64,000 nt of DNA from Leucogyrophana mollusca (lineage: Eukaryota; Basidiomycota; Agaricomycetes; Boletales). Positions 1-11,748 of the stretch are shown in pieces. Numbering within the stretch: position 1 is the stretch's first letter; every line of letters starts with the position of its first letter. The notes under the pieces are model-generated. The model did no database searches. It was not told where the DNA came from and was given only the letters and a program-made list of their open reading frames with translations. The translations under genes and the position numbers were made by a program. Location: contig MU266403.1 of the NCBI GenBank assembly GCA_021014945.1, positions 49,361 to 113,360 of the forward strand. The letters run 5' to 3'.

Positions 1-569
1 TAGTCTGGTGAAGCACCCGCTGGAGGGCCGGCGGACGGAGCCGTGCTTTCAGTACAGCAGTGATGACCCGGGCCCACCTCAGACGAGCCTTACGACCCCG
101 TCGATGCAAAACAGGATATGAATGATCGTGCATGATACTGAAAGACTCGCGAACGAATCGAATGTCTAAAATGGCGAGTGAGGTCGCGACTACTCACTCT
201 GAACCTGAAAGATGGGATGTTGCCCCCAATATTTATCGCGATGCAGAGATTCCTACTGTCCCTTGCCGCTGATATACCTTGGTCTTTAACACGGATGAGA
301 CCTGAATACGAGAAGCGCAGCACTTGTGAGCCGCTCAATAAATAGGTGTTCTAGGGACGCTGCGTGCCACCAATGGGTCGAACCCGAAGCCTTCTGTAAT
401 CGATTCAAACAAAATTTCGACACCTATAAATACCCGAATACATGTGCATTGCGATCGCGGGGTGACCAGGATTCAACCCATCAAAACCAATAGATAGCCC
501 GGTCACCTTCCCGGAACACGAGCAAAGTAAGAAGCAACCGCTGTCAACGCTGGAACTAGCGTCCCATGC
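1..569. other. No gene recognised
   Basis: I see no convincing coding signal, RNA gene or repeat at the left edge. Short open frames exist on both strands without recognisable motifs or paired splice sites. Confidence 0.5.
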
Positions 570-1405
570 TCAGGGTGCCTTCACAAATCTCCCTAAGCGG
601 TGCCAAAATAAATGCTCCTCGCCTTCGTCAGGCAGCCCCCACACCTTCTGTTCGCGCCAGCCTCCCACCGCTTCCACCCATAGATGGGTCGGTCGATCTA
701 AATGACACCCGTCGAAAGCAAGGAGCCATAATGGCGTCCAGAAACGCTGCCACCACGCAACATCAGCACGCGCGCTTAGCACGTGCTCAAAGAATAGAAA
801 CTGTCCGCCAGGCTTCAGCACCTCGTCCGCGAGAGCTCTGATCGTCTTTTCGGGCGATGGTACCGAGCACATCGCCCTTACCGAAATAATGACATCCGCC
901 GAGTGCCGCTCTCCAAGGGTGCTCAAGATCTCGGTGAGATCTTCTGCCCCACAAGAGAGAATGGTAAGGGATTTAGAAGACTCGTCATAGCCAGCTGCAT
1001 GCGCGATGTGGCGGATTTTGTCATGCATGTGGACGTTGGGTTCAACGGCGACATACTTCGTCACACGCGACCTGTTGAGATAGTTGACAGCGTGTCCATG
1101 ACCTATGTCCAGTAGTCGTGAGCGATTTAAAATCCAGTAGGTGGATGCTTGATATTACCTGCACCAATGTCCACAACAACCCCGTACGCGTGTTCCGTGA
1201 TTAATTCTTCCTTCGCCTCCCGTCCATTCTCGTCCATTCCATCTCCCATAATTGCCCACACATGGGACATGAACAAGCGTGAGATGGCCGATGGCCGCAA
1301 AATTATTGAGGGGGACCAAAGAACCGCCCATGCAGTGGGCAAGAATGCTGTTTGAATCACAAAACGCAGTTGTCCGAGCAACGCACACGCGGCTGAGAGT
1401 TGCAT
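570..1405 (-). CDS. METTL7-like SAM-dependent methyltransferase
   Basis: Class I S-adenosylmethionine-dependent methyltransferase of about 260 residues. Two exons (1405-1159 and 1102-570) are joined by a 56-nt GT-AG intron that splits the glycine of motif I. Splicing gives VVVDIGAGHGHAVNYL, the SAM-binding loop, followed by YVAVEPN (motif II acidic region), SADVIISVRAMCSV and LKPGGQFLFFEHV (motif III/post III), which is typical of the UbiE/METTL7 type. A hydrophobic N-terminus (about residues 5-45, VLWSPSIILRP) may anchor it to a membrane, as in METTL7 relatives. The substrate is unknown. It lies 5.9 kb from the polyketide cluster with two GTPase-family genes between, so a tailoring role is possible but unsupported. 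Confidence 0.85.
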
Positions 1406-2117
1406 GGTGAGCCCGGATTATTCACCCGTGTGCAGGGGGGTTCGAAGGAAGGTGGGGCTAAAGACTGACCGGGACAACAGCGTAGCGCTGATGGTGTTGT
1501 GTTTGGTTGCACTGAGAGAGCAGTCTCATTTTAGAAAGTGTAGTATTCGTCTCTCGCTGCGACTCGCGGACTACTAAGCTCACCGATGTCGCTCAGCGTG
1601 CATAATTGCAGAGCCTCCTATTTGCCAAGCTGGAATTTCTTGGCCGCCGAAGTACTGTCAGCCGAGGCAAGTGTTGCCTTGAACTGGAAGAAACCGTTGG
1701 GAGATCGTAGACCCCGTAGATTATGGTTGCCTGGCTGTAGCCGGGTCCCAGCTGGTCTCAGCCGTCGTCGATATGCATGCAATACTCCAATGGAGTTGGC
1801 GTTTTCCGAAGGAGTTGCAAGCCAGGTCCGACCATGCTCACCACTTCGTGGTTTGGTACATAAATGCATCAGTATGTAAGACTGTATAAACTAAACATTA
1901 TACGGGAGAGGTATGTAGTGTATCCGCGGCCAAAGATAAAAATATTTACAGAGATCACAGATCGAAGCACCTCCTATCTCCAGAAACACTCGCGGGTGTT
2001 AACAAAGGGCTTGTATGCCTTGTAACCTCCAGCATGACTGCTGCTGGATAGAGTGTCACGTGGGAACGTCGCACATAGGAACGATGGAGGATAGGAATTC
2101 ATGAAATATAGAACCAG
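1406..2117. other. Intergenic, no gene recognised
   Basis: Holds the upstream region of the methyltransferase and the downstream region of K1. Open frames of 80-100 codons occur on both strands near 1586-1879 but show no motif or homology that I recognise. Confidence 0.5.
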
Positions 2118-5100
2118 TCACTGTGGCTGCGACGATTGCCCACGATTGCCCGAACGAACAGAAAAGCGGCGCGTGAGAGCTCGTTTCTGTTTTTGAGCTA
2201 TGCTGAGCTGCCTATGCATGGCCGCACGATCTTGCGGAGACCCCACGCTTCGACGGATCAAGTCTTGGAATTTGACGACGAGTTGCGTCCACCATCGAAC
2301 CAGAACAGTATACGCAGAGGTCTCGGATAGTGGCTTTCCTTCGTCCACCATCTCTTTCTGCAGTTGAATGGGTTGACGATCTGCAGTGTGAAATTTATCA
2401 ATGATTTCCCAAGCCGACTGGAACGTCGAGGAGAAGCGAGTCACGCGAGAGCCATGATCCATGAAGGGCTTCCAGAATTGCGTCCGGAGCTGGTCCTCCC
2501 GTCGGTTTCCTAATTCTATGGGAACTTCATCCCACATCGTCGTGGTCAAAATGACGTTCTGTAGTGCGCCCACGCCGCACAGCTCTTCAAACATCGACAG
2601 ATTCCGGATCGGCGCTCCGCGCATTCTACTCTCTGAGATACTGTGAAAGTATAGGATACCAGTCAATGTGATGTGTTTTTTATAACTAGAGGGACGGAAG
2701 TCCGATCAGCGCTCCCAGCTCCCCTAGGGGCAAATGCATACTTACGTGGCTTCCAGCCACACGGCAATCTCTTTGAGGACATCACAGTCCGTCCTCTGGG
2801 TGTCGTCAAAGCCTGGTGTATCGACGAGTACGATATTGCGCCCGCTTCCGTCGGGGTGAAGGCAGCTGAATGCGCGAACATGCTGCGTACACGATTCTAG
2901 AGTGTGACCGACGCGAGCCGATGATCGCCTTCTCGCTGCATTTATAAACTTGTATTTTCGTCAGAATCCGCACCTGCTGTTAATAAATGTACTTGCCGAG
3001 CTCTTGCCAGTGCCAGTTGGGCCCATTACGCTAGCGAGATTCGATGTCAGGCCCATCGGAACTACCCAGTGAGGTGTGTACTCACGCAATAATCATGTCC
3101 TCATCGGTGAATGTCACCGCTTCATCGTCATAAACTGATGCTCTAACGGACTCGTTAATACTGGGAGTGGCCGGGGATGATTGTGTGATTCCTGGCGCAA
3201 AAACGTGCGATCTTTGCGCACTTAAAATCCCAGAATACTGAGGGATATTGGGTTGCTGACGAGGGGTGAAATATGAGCCGGATGGACCTCCTGTGCTATT
3301 TTCTGAAGGTACAGGCGTGGCCAAGGGCGCAGTGGCGAGTGTAGAAAGGAGACGGGAAGTGAAATCTTTTTGTTGATCCTTGACAGGTTCCTCGCGACTG
3401 GGAATATCTGGATGAGACCGCAACTGCTGGACAACTTCATTTGCCTTGGGGCGGCAGTCAGGATCCGCATCCCAGCATTTCTCGATCAAACTCCAGATCA
3501 CGTCATCTAGCTCAGGGCTATCAGGGCGGGGAGGCCGTTGGTGTTGCGCGACAGCCATGATGGCGTGAGGAAGAGCAAACTCGGAGAAGCGCGGTCGCCC
3601 AGCATAAATCTAGGACTAGGTGAGCCCCAAGAAGGGACGAGAAAGACTGCTTAACGGAACCTCGTAACACACGCAGCCAAACGAATACATATCTGTGGCA
3701 CAACTTTTTCGTTTCCGCTCCGTTCCTTCGTACTGTAACAGCTCGGGAGCTAGCCAAAGGAGGGACCCAGCTCCAGATGAACTGGAAGCAGGCGAAAGTT
3801 GCACATTCAAATCTTCTGCGAGCGTGCACAGACCAAAATCGGCAACGCAAGCCCTCGATTCTGAAGTGATGAGGATATTTGCCTAAATAATACGTCATTA
3901 AATGGGGCGGGGCATAGTCTGCAATTACTAACGCCTTTCAGGTCGCCATGAATCACGGGGGGGTCGAAGGAGTGCAGATAGTCAAGACCTTGGGCGACAT
4001 CTAGCATCTGTCGACAACTGTGATTATTATGCTACGCCGAGATCCCGCTTGAGCCACGTACCAGTGACAGCCGATTGGCTTGCGCATTTTTCCCGAGGTA
4101 TTGTGAAATGTTCCCGTTAGTCATCCACGGTGATACGAGGCACACTCGAGACGGAGTCTCAGGCAAGCGATATACACCGCAGAACGGTAAGACGTGTGGA
4201 TTGGAGAGTTGTCCCCACAGAACCGCTTCTTTCGAGAACGCCTAGGCGCTAGCGTCACCCAAACCGAATAAACACTAACTCGAGATACGCACCTTGATTA
4301 GACTTTCCACAGCGGGGGTATCGAATACTCGCAAAATCTTGATAGCAACAGCGTGACCCGCTAAGGTCCCTTTACAAATGTCTCCAAAGCTCCCACCGCA
4401 CACCGGATTGAGGCCACGGGTATCAAGATTCCGGAGAACTAGGCACTCCGGATACAGTCCAGAATTTCGGGATAGCTTGATTATCGCCCTCACTAGAGCC
4501 GGACGAATGCCACCAAGCGGCAAGATATCGAGGAGCTATATGAAATGCATTAGTTAAACGGTCTATAACAACCAGAGCGCAATCATAGGCGACAGATACC
4601 TCTTGAAAGAGATCAAGTAAGGACTGGGCATCTAGTTCTTTCTTGTCTTGTAGCAGCTCCCGCCGATGAGGATCTTTGATAATAATCCATATTCGAGCGG
4701 AAATACACAGTGCATCGAGTTTCAGAATATTTTTGAGTAGCGTTTCAGCTCCGGTAGCACCATCTTGCGGTAGTGAATGCTCTGAGTCGTGAGAGCCACG
4801 ATGCTTATGAGGTTTGCTTAGCAAAAATAGCAATGCCTGGTTTCTTTGAGTCCAACGTACCACTTTGCATCGACTAAGGTATATTCGTAAAGTATCGTTG
4901 ATGGAACGATACTTTACGAGCTGGGCGATATCGTCAGCACTGGTGGTCCACTCGCGGTATTTCGTTTTCAAGGCGTTCTCCAGTCTGAACAATCAACACG
5001 TTTACTAATGTGCCACGACGGTGAACGAACCGAGACCGACGGGCAACACACCTGGGTCTAGAAACCTTCACAAGCTGTAGAATGTACGCGTAGAATCGCT

Positions 5101-5336
5101 GCAGGCACGCTCTATTAGAGATTCGTCAACTTCCTAGCGAGTTTTTGGCTAACTGGGTATATCAGGGCGATCTCAGCACCATCATGTTCTCTTCCAAATC
5201 CATGAATCGACGCGATCTTCAGTATCTGTAAGCTGTTGGCACGAAGCCAATCACCTGGAGCATCGACCAAGGAAATGGAGGTTTCGAATTCCCCAAGTGC
5301 ATCACCAAATCGCGAGATCGAAGAATCGGTAGACAT
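2118..5336 (-). CDS. K1: TKL-like protein kinase fused to a P-loop GTPase
   Basis: Multi-exon gene of roughly 880 residues, start chosen at MSTDSSISRFGDALG, which aligns with the starts of K2 and K3. Order: an unrecognised N-terminal helical region (exons within 5336-4600); a kinase with glycine loop VCGGSFGDICKG, lysine VAIKIL, catalytic loop HGDLKG|ANILI, VADFGLC and WLAPELL; then the G domain. One uninterrupted exon runs from the kinase C-lobe (ELDDVIWSLIEKCWD) through a Ser/Pro/Thr-rich linker to DEDMIIA, and the next exon supplies VMGPTGTGKSS, so the fusion is directly visible. G3 is VDTPGFDD and the G4 position reads TTTMWDEV. The intron after the P-loop uses a GC donor (GCAAGT). One splice site after the first exon (near 5120-5150) has no clear GT, so that junction is uncertain. 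Confidence 0.8.
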
Positions 5337-5674
5337 CACAAAACCTGACAGGCATGAGGAGAAGGTATGATCCCCCACGTTTCAAGCATCTTGCTTAAGT
5401 ACTACTAGTCTAGGCAAAGTCCAGACGCCGTCCATAAGCCTGCTGGGCGCCTTATCGTGGCTTCGCTGAAGCTGATTGGTGACCACACTACAATCGGTCA
5501 GCAGACCCCTTCGAACCCTGGAACTCGATGTCCTCGTGGATCATCTCATGTTCCGTAACCACTAGGGTTACGCGCTAATGTCTTCCAAGTTCTAGCTTTT
5601 TAGTCTTTCAGAGGGTGTTTGCCTACCAATATCCCAACTGCCATAACTCCTGTAGTCAACGGCCTTTCGAAAAA

Positions 5675-6594
5675 ATGTTTCAGAAATCAAAGAGAAAAGG
5701 TTGGAAGGGGAAGGACAGGAGGCACGATGATACTGTTATGAAGGACGCAATGGAGAGTGACATTATCATCCCGTATGTTCAGTTCTCTAGATCCAAGAAT
5801 TGCCTAAACTCGTCGCTTACCGGTCAATTTCCCTAGCGTTATGGGTGCAACAGGTGTCGGGAAAAGCACAGTACGCCGGGGTTTGAAAGATCGAAACATC
5901 ACCACACTAATTCGATTTGAACAAATAGTTTATCAACACAGTCGTGGGGAAACCAGTGACAACTGTTGGGCATGACTTGCAGTCGTGTACTAAGCACCTT
6001 CAACACGTCATTATTCCTTGCCCCGGAGACCCATCCCGCCGTATTGTGCTCGTTGACACCCCTGGTTTTGACGATACTTATGTAGATGACTTCGAGATCT
6101 TGAGGCGTATCGCCGTCTGGCTGGCGTATTCGTGAGTACCGCTGAGAGTTCACGTCCGATACATTGCCAACGCTTTTTCATAGGTACAGCAAAGATAGAA
6201 AAGTCGCGGGCATCATCCACCTGCACGAGATCACTCAGAATCGCATGTTTGGGTCATCGCGTAAGAACTTCACAATATTCAACGAGTTATGTGGGGAGGG
6301 AGCATCCCAGAACATCATCCTTGCAACCACGAAATGGGGCGATATCACGGAGGCCACAGCCCAGAAACATCAGCAGCAATTACTCTCGACGTTTTGGAGG
6401 GATATGATTAGCCAAGGCTCACGGACCGCTCAGTTTCGGGGTACTTCGGAGTCGGCTTGGAAGATAGTCAGCCTCATCCTTCCTAAATCACCTCTCATCC
6501 TTCAGATCCAAAGGGAATTGGTCGACGAGGACAAGATAACGCCAGAAACCAAAGCAGGCGACGCCTTACGGATCGAGTTAGTCGAGCACAGATG
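5675..6594 (+). CDS. A1: P-loop GTPase, class A, C-terminally shortened
   Basis: Exons 5675-5772, 5837-5870, 5929-6131 and 6184-6594. The first exon carries the family's basic start (GWKGKDRRHDDTV ... DIIIP). The 34-nt second exon encodes VMGATGVGKST. The third gives VGHDLQSCT (switch region) and VDTPGFDDTYVDD (G3). The last gives LHEITQNRMFG and ILATTKWGDI at the G4 position. The protein stops right after DALRIELVEHR, losing the coiled coil and the aromatic/basic tail of full-length class A members, so it is about 235 residues against about 300. It may be a recent truncation or a functional short form. Confidence 0.75.
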
Positions 6595-7336
6595 ACCAGG
6601 TACGTAGCTGGCGCCTCCTTTTCTTAGAGGGAGCTGAATAGTCCTGTTAGCAAACTATCGTGTTCTTCGATCCCTCTTCTCATCAGTTGTCTCATACCCA
6701 CTCAGGAAATTGGCTTCTTGCGAGTCAGCGATCGCATGTCGACAGTCGGTACAACTGGTCATCCTTCTATCCCTTGCCATCTCTCGAGGTGCTCGTAGAA
6801 TAGGCGGTACCGAACGGTGGGACTGATCAGTAATAGGGGAATACCGGACTAACCCTAGAAGCCTCGTACTTGAACTCCTGCCAGGACTCGTAGCTGTGTC
6901 TCCGTATTATTTATGGTAGCCTTTGTATCTTGAGATCCTCCTGGCCACAACATTCAGTCGATTCAACTATTTAGCTCAGTGATATTGTAGCTGCAAGCAT
7001 TGGCGCATCCATTCCACGCTTCGAGTCAACTGTGTAGGTGGCCAGTGATGTTCCCTTAGTTCAAGGCAAAGGTTTTCACAAGGTTATGAATAAATAATTG
7101 GGATGAAACGGAACGGGGGGTGCTCGAGAGGAGAGCAGGGCAAAACGAGTGTGAATAATGGCGTTTCAAGGTAGAACCCTAGCGCGACTGCCTTTACGTT
7201 ACAACGCCAGATACGAGGCGTCACGCGTCACCACACCAGCATCAGAGGGTTCTATAAAATCCGACAGCTGGATCAGAGACTTTTGAACGGCGGACACTAA
7301 CTTCGAACTTGTGGCTACTCGTCTCAGCTTGAAATC
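6595..7336. other. Intergenic region upstream of the FAD monooxygenase
   Basis: No gene recognised. The right end is the promoter region of the monooxygenase gene. I found no remnant of the missing A1 C-terminus downstream of its stop codon. Confidence 0.5.
7253..7259 (+). promoter_or_regulatory. Putative TATA box
   Basis: TATAAAA lies 78 bases upstream of the monooxygenase start codon, a suitable position for a fungal core promoter. It is a short motif and unsupported by expression data. Confidence 0.4.
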
Positions 7337-8967
7337 ATGGCAAACCCGAGGCCGCTGAAGATAGCCATTGTGGGAGGAGGTCTTGGAGGTTTGACGGCGG
7401 CGATATCATTGAGGAGACAAGGGCACAATATAGAGGCGAGTATCCTCTGTTGATTGCACAACTGCTTCTTCACTCACACTCTACCAGGTCTTTGAATCTG
7501 CTGCGACGTTCACCGAAATCGGTGCGGCAATAGGCCTTCCTCCTAATGCCGTGCGCATCCTCGACTCTCTGGGGTGTACAAACGATCGCGTTCAAGGAGT
7601 AGAATACGCCGGCGTCAGTCGATCAAATGTTACGTATGCACGGTGTTGAAGCTGTGTCCTTAGCTCGCCTCATACGATCCCGATGGAAATCCCGGATACA
7701 CGGTCACTCTAGGCGACATCGCTGGGAAGTATGGATGTGTGAGCATAATCCGGAAGGGCACAAACTGGGCTGCTGACTTAACGTTCAGCAATGGCGCTTG
7801 TGCCATCGGGTCGACGCACACGAGGTTCTGAAGAATTTAGCGTTCGGTGGTGGAGACGGACCGCCCGCCAGTCTACATCTCAACAGTCAAGTCATCTCGT
7901 GCTCTCCTAATGAAGGTACCTTGACATTGAAAAACGGAACGACACGTGAATTTGATCTCATCATCGGTGCGGATGGCATCCATGTGAGTTCATGTCTTCA
8001 GGCGTGGTATCAGTATTCCAAAGGCTTCTTCCCCTAAGTCCAGCGTGCGAGCTTCGGTTCTAAATGAGACCCTAGAGGCTCCTCCTTCGTCTGTGGCCGC
8101 ATACCGTTGGGTAATAGATGCCTCCAAACTTGACGACCATCCAGAGTTGGATTGGGTGCTGAAACGAGGTCCTTCGGGTCCACGAGTCGTCGCCTCAAGG
8201 GATTTTCGCGTCATCTTTCTTTATCCCTGTAGGAACAGTACTCTTGTCAACGCGATGGGGATTCATATTGACAGGCGCGATCAGAGCAAAGTTGGTGAGC
8301 ATGCTTGTTCACACGCAAAGATCGACTACAAAGGTTTAAACAGCTATCGTGCTGACCACCATTTCACAGGCCTGCACGTCCCTGCTACCCGTGACGAGCT
8401 CCTCGACACGTTCAAGGACTTCGATGCAAAGTTTCAGAGTTTCTTGAATCTTGCAGAAGACATCGGTCTCTGGCAATTCCGCTCACTTCCAGACCTTACG
8501 ACATGGGTTAATGGGCGCGTGTGCCTTCTCGGGGACGCGGCTCATGCGATGCTCCCTAGTAAGAGTTTTTCCCCCGTCCAGATCGGAGCATCACGAGACC
8601 CTGATTCTATCGCTTCAGCCATTGGCCAAGGAGCGGCCATGGCATTTGAGGACGCTGCTACACTTGCCGTATTAATACCCGCTGGCACAGCTCCGGAGCA
8701 CATATCAGCCCGCCTCAAGGCATATCAAGAGCTGCGTAAGCAGCGCGCTGATTACATCAAGACCGAGTCGCTCGAGCAGTTCATCATCCCTGCCAAGAGG
8801 GGTTTATACTATCGCAGTACGTCCGAGCTGGTTTGCTTGTATTACGGCTCGGGCGCTGACAGCTTAAATGACCGATTATAGCGCCGGAAATGCAGCAGCT
8901 TGTCATGGGGCACGATGCGATCAACGCAGCACAGAAGTATATGCAAAAACTGGAAGAAAGGATCTAG
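7337..8967 (+). CDS. FAD-dependent monooxygenase, salicylate hydroxylase-like
   Basis: Flavoprotein aromatic hydroxylase of about 440 residues. Begins MANPRPLKIAIVGGGLGG with the GxGxxG Rossmann motif for FAD; then IGAAIGLPPNAVRILDSLG, the DG motif IIGADGIHS and the GD motif VCLLGDAAHAMLP, which contacts FAD and NAD(P)H. The first intron (7436-7487) appears to use a GC donor (GCGAGT), because only that junction restores IE|VFESAATFTEIG in frame. Further introns interrupt the gene near 7.62, 7.74, 7.98, 8.29, 8.56 and 8.82 kb. It is the left-most gene of the polyketide cluster and ends only 35 bases from the convergent second monooxygenase. Likely hydroxylates a cyclic or aromatic intermediate; the substrate is unknown. 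Confidence 0.87.
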
Positions 8968-9002
8968 GCTATCGGTATGTAGATTATTTGTATGTCTCGT
9001 CA

Positions 9003-11192
9003 TCATTTGTATATGCTCGGCTGGAAAGTGATTGCTTGGAAATATTTGTCCAAACCTACCTCATCGTGTACTATGGCGCCCACCATCCCATCCGGCCTCA
9101 CGATTATGATGGTCGACGTATCCCCTGTCGCGTAATTTCTATATGCATGACCCTGTGAGTCGTAAAATACCTCAGCGCCCAAGCTGACGAGATCAACATG
9201 ATCCCCTAGCGAAGACAGGATTGTTATCCGATGCAGGGCTTCTGCAGGGTAACGTGTGAGAGACTCTCTCAGACGAGAGTCTTCCCCACCGCTGACAGAG
9301 AAGAAGACAGCGGTGTGGAATGAGACCCCGAACAGCTGGAATAGCGTCTTTTCCTCTTTAGTCAAAGTGTTGACCAAGCACGAGGCGTCAGGAGCTCGAT
9401 CTCCAGCATGCACAACAGTATCACTGTGCATCCCATAGGAATCATTTGCGCCTGAGCTATGTTCTTCGCCAATTTGCGGATCCAGAGCGCGCGCCCGCTG
9501 ATCCACCACTATAGAACTCCATCTGTAGTTGACACCGAGCTGACTGAGCGGTCCACCACGCTTCCAATGATCATGATCACCTTTCGCGGCCGTAGATGTT
9601 TTGTTGAGGATTGCGGTGGATATGTTCAACACCTCGGCAATGACCGGAAGGCGTTCTTCCGTGTAAGAAAGAAGAAGGTCTGGGGATGCTTGACCTTTTG
9701 CTACGAGAGCGAGCTTCCAAGCTAGATTAAACTGCACCAAGCCAGTTAGGTTAGTAGATGACATCAAATATATAAACTGTTGTTTCATACCGAATCTTGA
9801 ATGCTAGTATTCAATCCCTTCAGTCAATCAAACGCAGTTAGTTGATATCTCTGTCATGAAACCGACTGAACGTACCTGTCCACCTGTCAAAGGATGGACA
9901 TGGCCAGCATCTGGTGAGGTCACATCAGGCAAAGAGTCATAGCAGTCCCATTCTGTTCCACGTACCTCCAACAATAAAAATACGACCATCCTGAAACCTG
10001 TCCACCATGCGAATGCTAGGCCTGTAATCGGTTACCCAAGTGCATTCGCCCAGGACGATGTCAGGGCGACCCATCTTGGCATGGAAGTACTCTTTGAAGG
10101 CATCATAGTCGGAAGAAAGCTTTTCATAGTCCACGTCTCCCCCGACGATGTAGACGGTCATCAGGTTCCCACTTTTGATTTCTGATGGCCATATAAGGAT
10201 CCTAGTTGCACCTGAGAAATGAGCATAGCAAGGAATCGGGATTTGGGCCGCTCACGTTCCCGAAGGCCCGCCTCCAAACAGGTGAAGATGCTGATGTCCG
10301 AGCCATGTGAATCTAAGCACGGAGAAGGAACAGGCTGACTCACATGCATATCTAGCCCTTGTAAGTGAACGTCCGCAATGACGAATCGCTCGTTTCGAGT
10401 TTCCCCGATGAAGGGAAGGCCGAGCTGCTTCCGCACGGTGCCTAGAAGCTTGAGTGAGCGGCCATTTCGCTATCCGAGACGCATCACTTACTGTGTGCCC
10501 CATCAGCTCCGACGAGCCAGCCCACTTTCACGGTCTCCATAACCTCAGTGCCATCAATCATCTTTGCTAAATTGGCCACAACGTGATCGGCCTTCTGATC
10601 GAAGGACACCAGCCTCGTCCCCAGCTCCACATCGCATGCAAATGCGTGGAGGTGGGAGCGCAAGATGGTAACCGTGCGAGCTTGGGCTATCATCGCCGCG
10701 TTCGGCTGATCAAACCCCTAAGTGAGCAAAGGCACAGCGTTTTCTGATGGGGAGGAACCTTACCCATGGTGTACCAGATGTGGGCTCTTCGATCGGAGAC
10801 ATCCTCCACGTCTTGAGTGGTTCCGTGCCTCCCGGGAGCTCATAGCTCTGCATCGGCAGCGACGCAGCTGAGCTCTCAAGAATGTCAGGAAGGATGCCTA
10901 GAAGGTTGTACAGCTCTAGGGATCGTGGCTACGTCCGATGGAAATCAGCTCAGTCCGGCAATACGAGGTTCACAAACGCACTAACCATGACACCGGCACC
11001 TCTTTGTCCTACATGTGTAGCATAGTCTTTTTCGATAATGCGCACCGATACCCCATTCTTCAACAGTGAGAGAGCAAGGACGAGACCCGAGGGGCCAGCG
11101 CCGATCTATAATAACTGTGATCAGTTCACAACTCTTGGGACTGCACGAAATACCGTGCCCACCACTAGCACAGTCCGGGAGTGGGAATCCAT
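9003..11192 (-). CDS. FAD monooxygenase, phenol 2-monooxygenase (PheA/TfdB) family
   Basis: About 560 residues. The start MDSHSRTVLVVG leads across an intron into IGAGPSGLVLALSLL (FAD-binding), then KVGWLVGADGAHS (DG motif), MTVYIVGGDVDY, and IFIVG|DAGHVHPLTGGQGLNTSIQD (GD motif, split by an intron). The last 230 residues form the thioredoxin-like C-terminal domain typical of fungal phenol hydroxylases (GDRAPDASCL ... TIIIVRPDGMVGAI). It differs from the neighbouring gene in having this extra domain, so the two are not a recent duplication. Probably an NADPH-dependent hydroxylase acting on the polyketide product. Exon limits around 10.2-10.5 kb are less certain. Confidence 0.85.
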
Positions 11193-11748
11193 ATCTAATT
11201 TGACCTTGAAGAACCAACAAACGAGTAACCTTCCGACTATCAGTGGTGTCGCTTGATTCCGAGGACTCCCCGACCAAAATAGAGACGAGAATTTACAACA
11301 AGTATAACAGATCAATGCACGCGGAACGCATCAACTCTTGGCCGAATTGATCGCGGGGTCGCTGTGAGCTCAAATGTAGTGCAGGTTCCCTACTTATTGG
11401 TCGGACCCACAGTTGGGGCTATACAGATTTGATGGTCCCAAAGGGTCCCAGGGGGTGTGATCGTTCCTGCGCCATGAGATGATCAGCAGGAAACGGCAAG
11501 CGAACCCGAAGAGTGCTGTGATCAACTGATAACAACAAAGAGCAAGCTGGGCCTTAGATGTGCATGAGCTAATGACCGGGGATCATACACAAAATAGTGC
11601 AACATCAGCAAAGCAGGATACAATCCAGCTTATGCGGTGAGGTATTCGGAGATTATCTGCTTCACCCTCGGATCTACGAGTTGAAGGACTTCTACAGTCT
11701 CGTTCTGTAGCACACGGTCAGTAAGGTTCACCGATTCCTCTCCAGGCC
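11193..11748. other. Intergenic, no gene recognised
   Basis: Upstream region of the second monooxygenase and downstream region of the dehydrogenase gene. No motif-bearing open frame was found. Confidence 0.5.

Noticed and set aside
3082..3558. Kinase C-terminus of K1 as a separate gene from the GTPase downstream
   Set aside because: The same exon reads on to the GTPase border, and two other loci repeat the arrangement in the same order.
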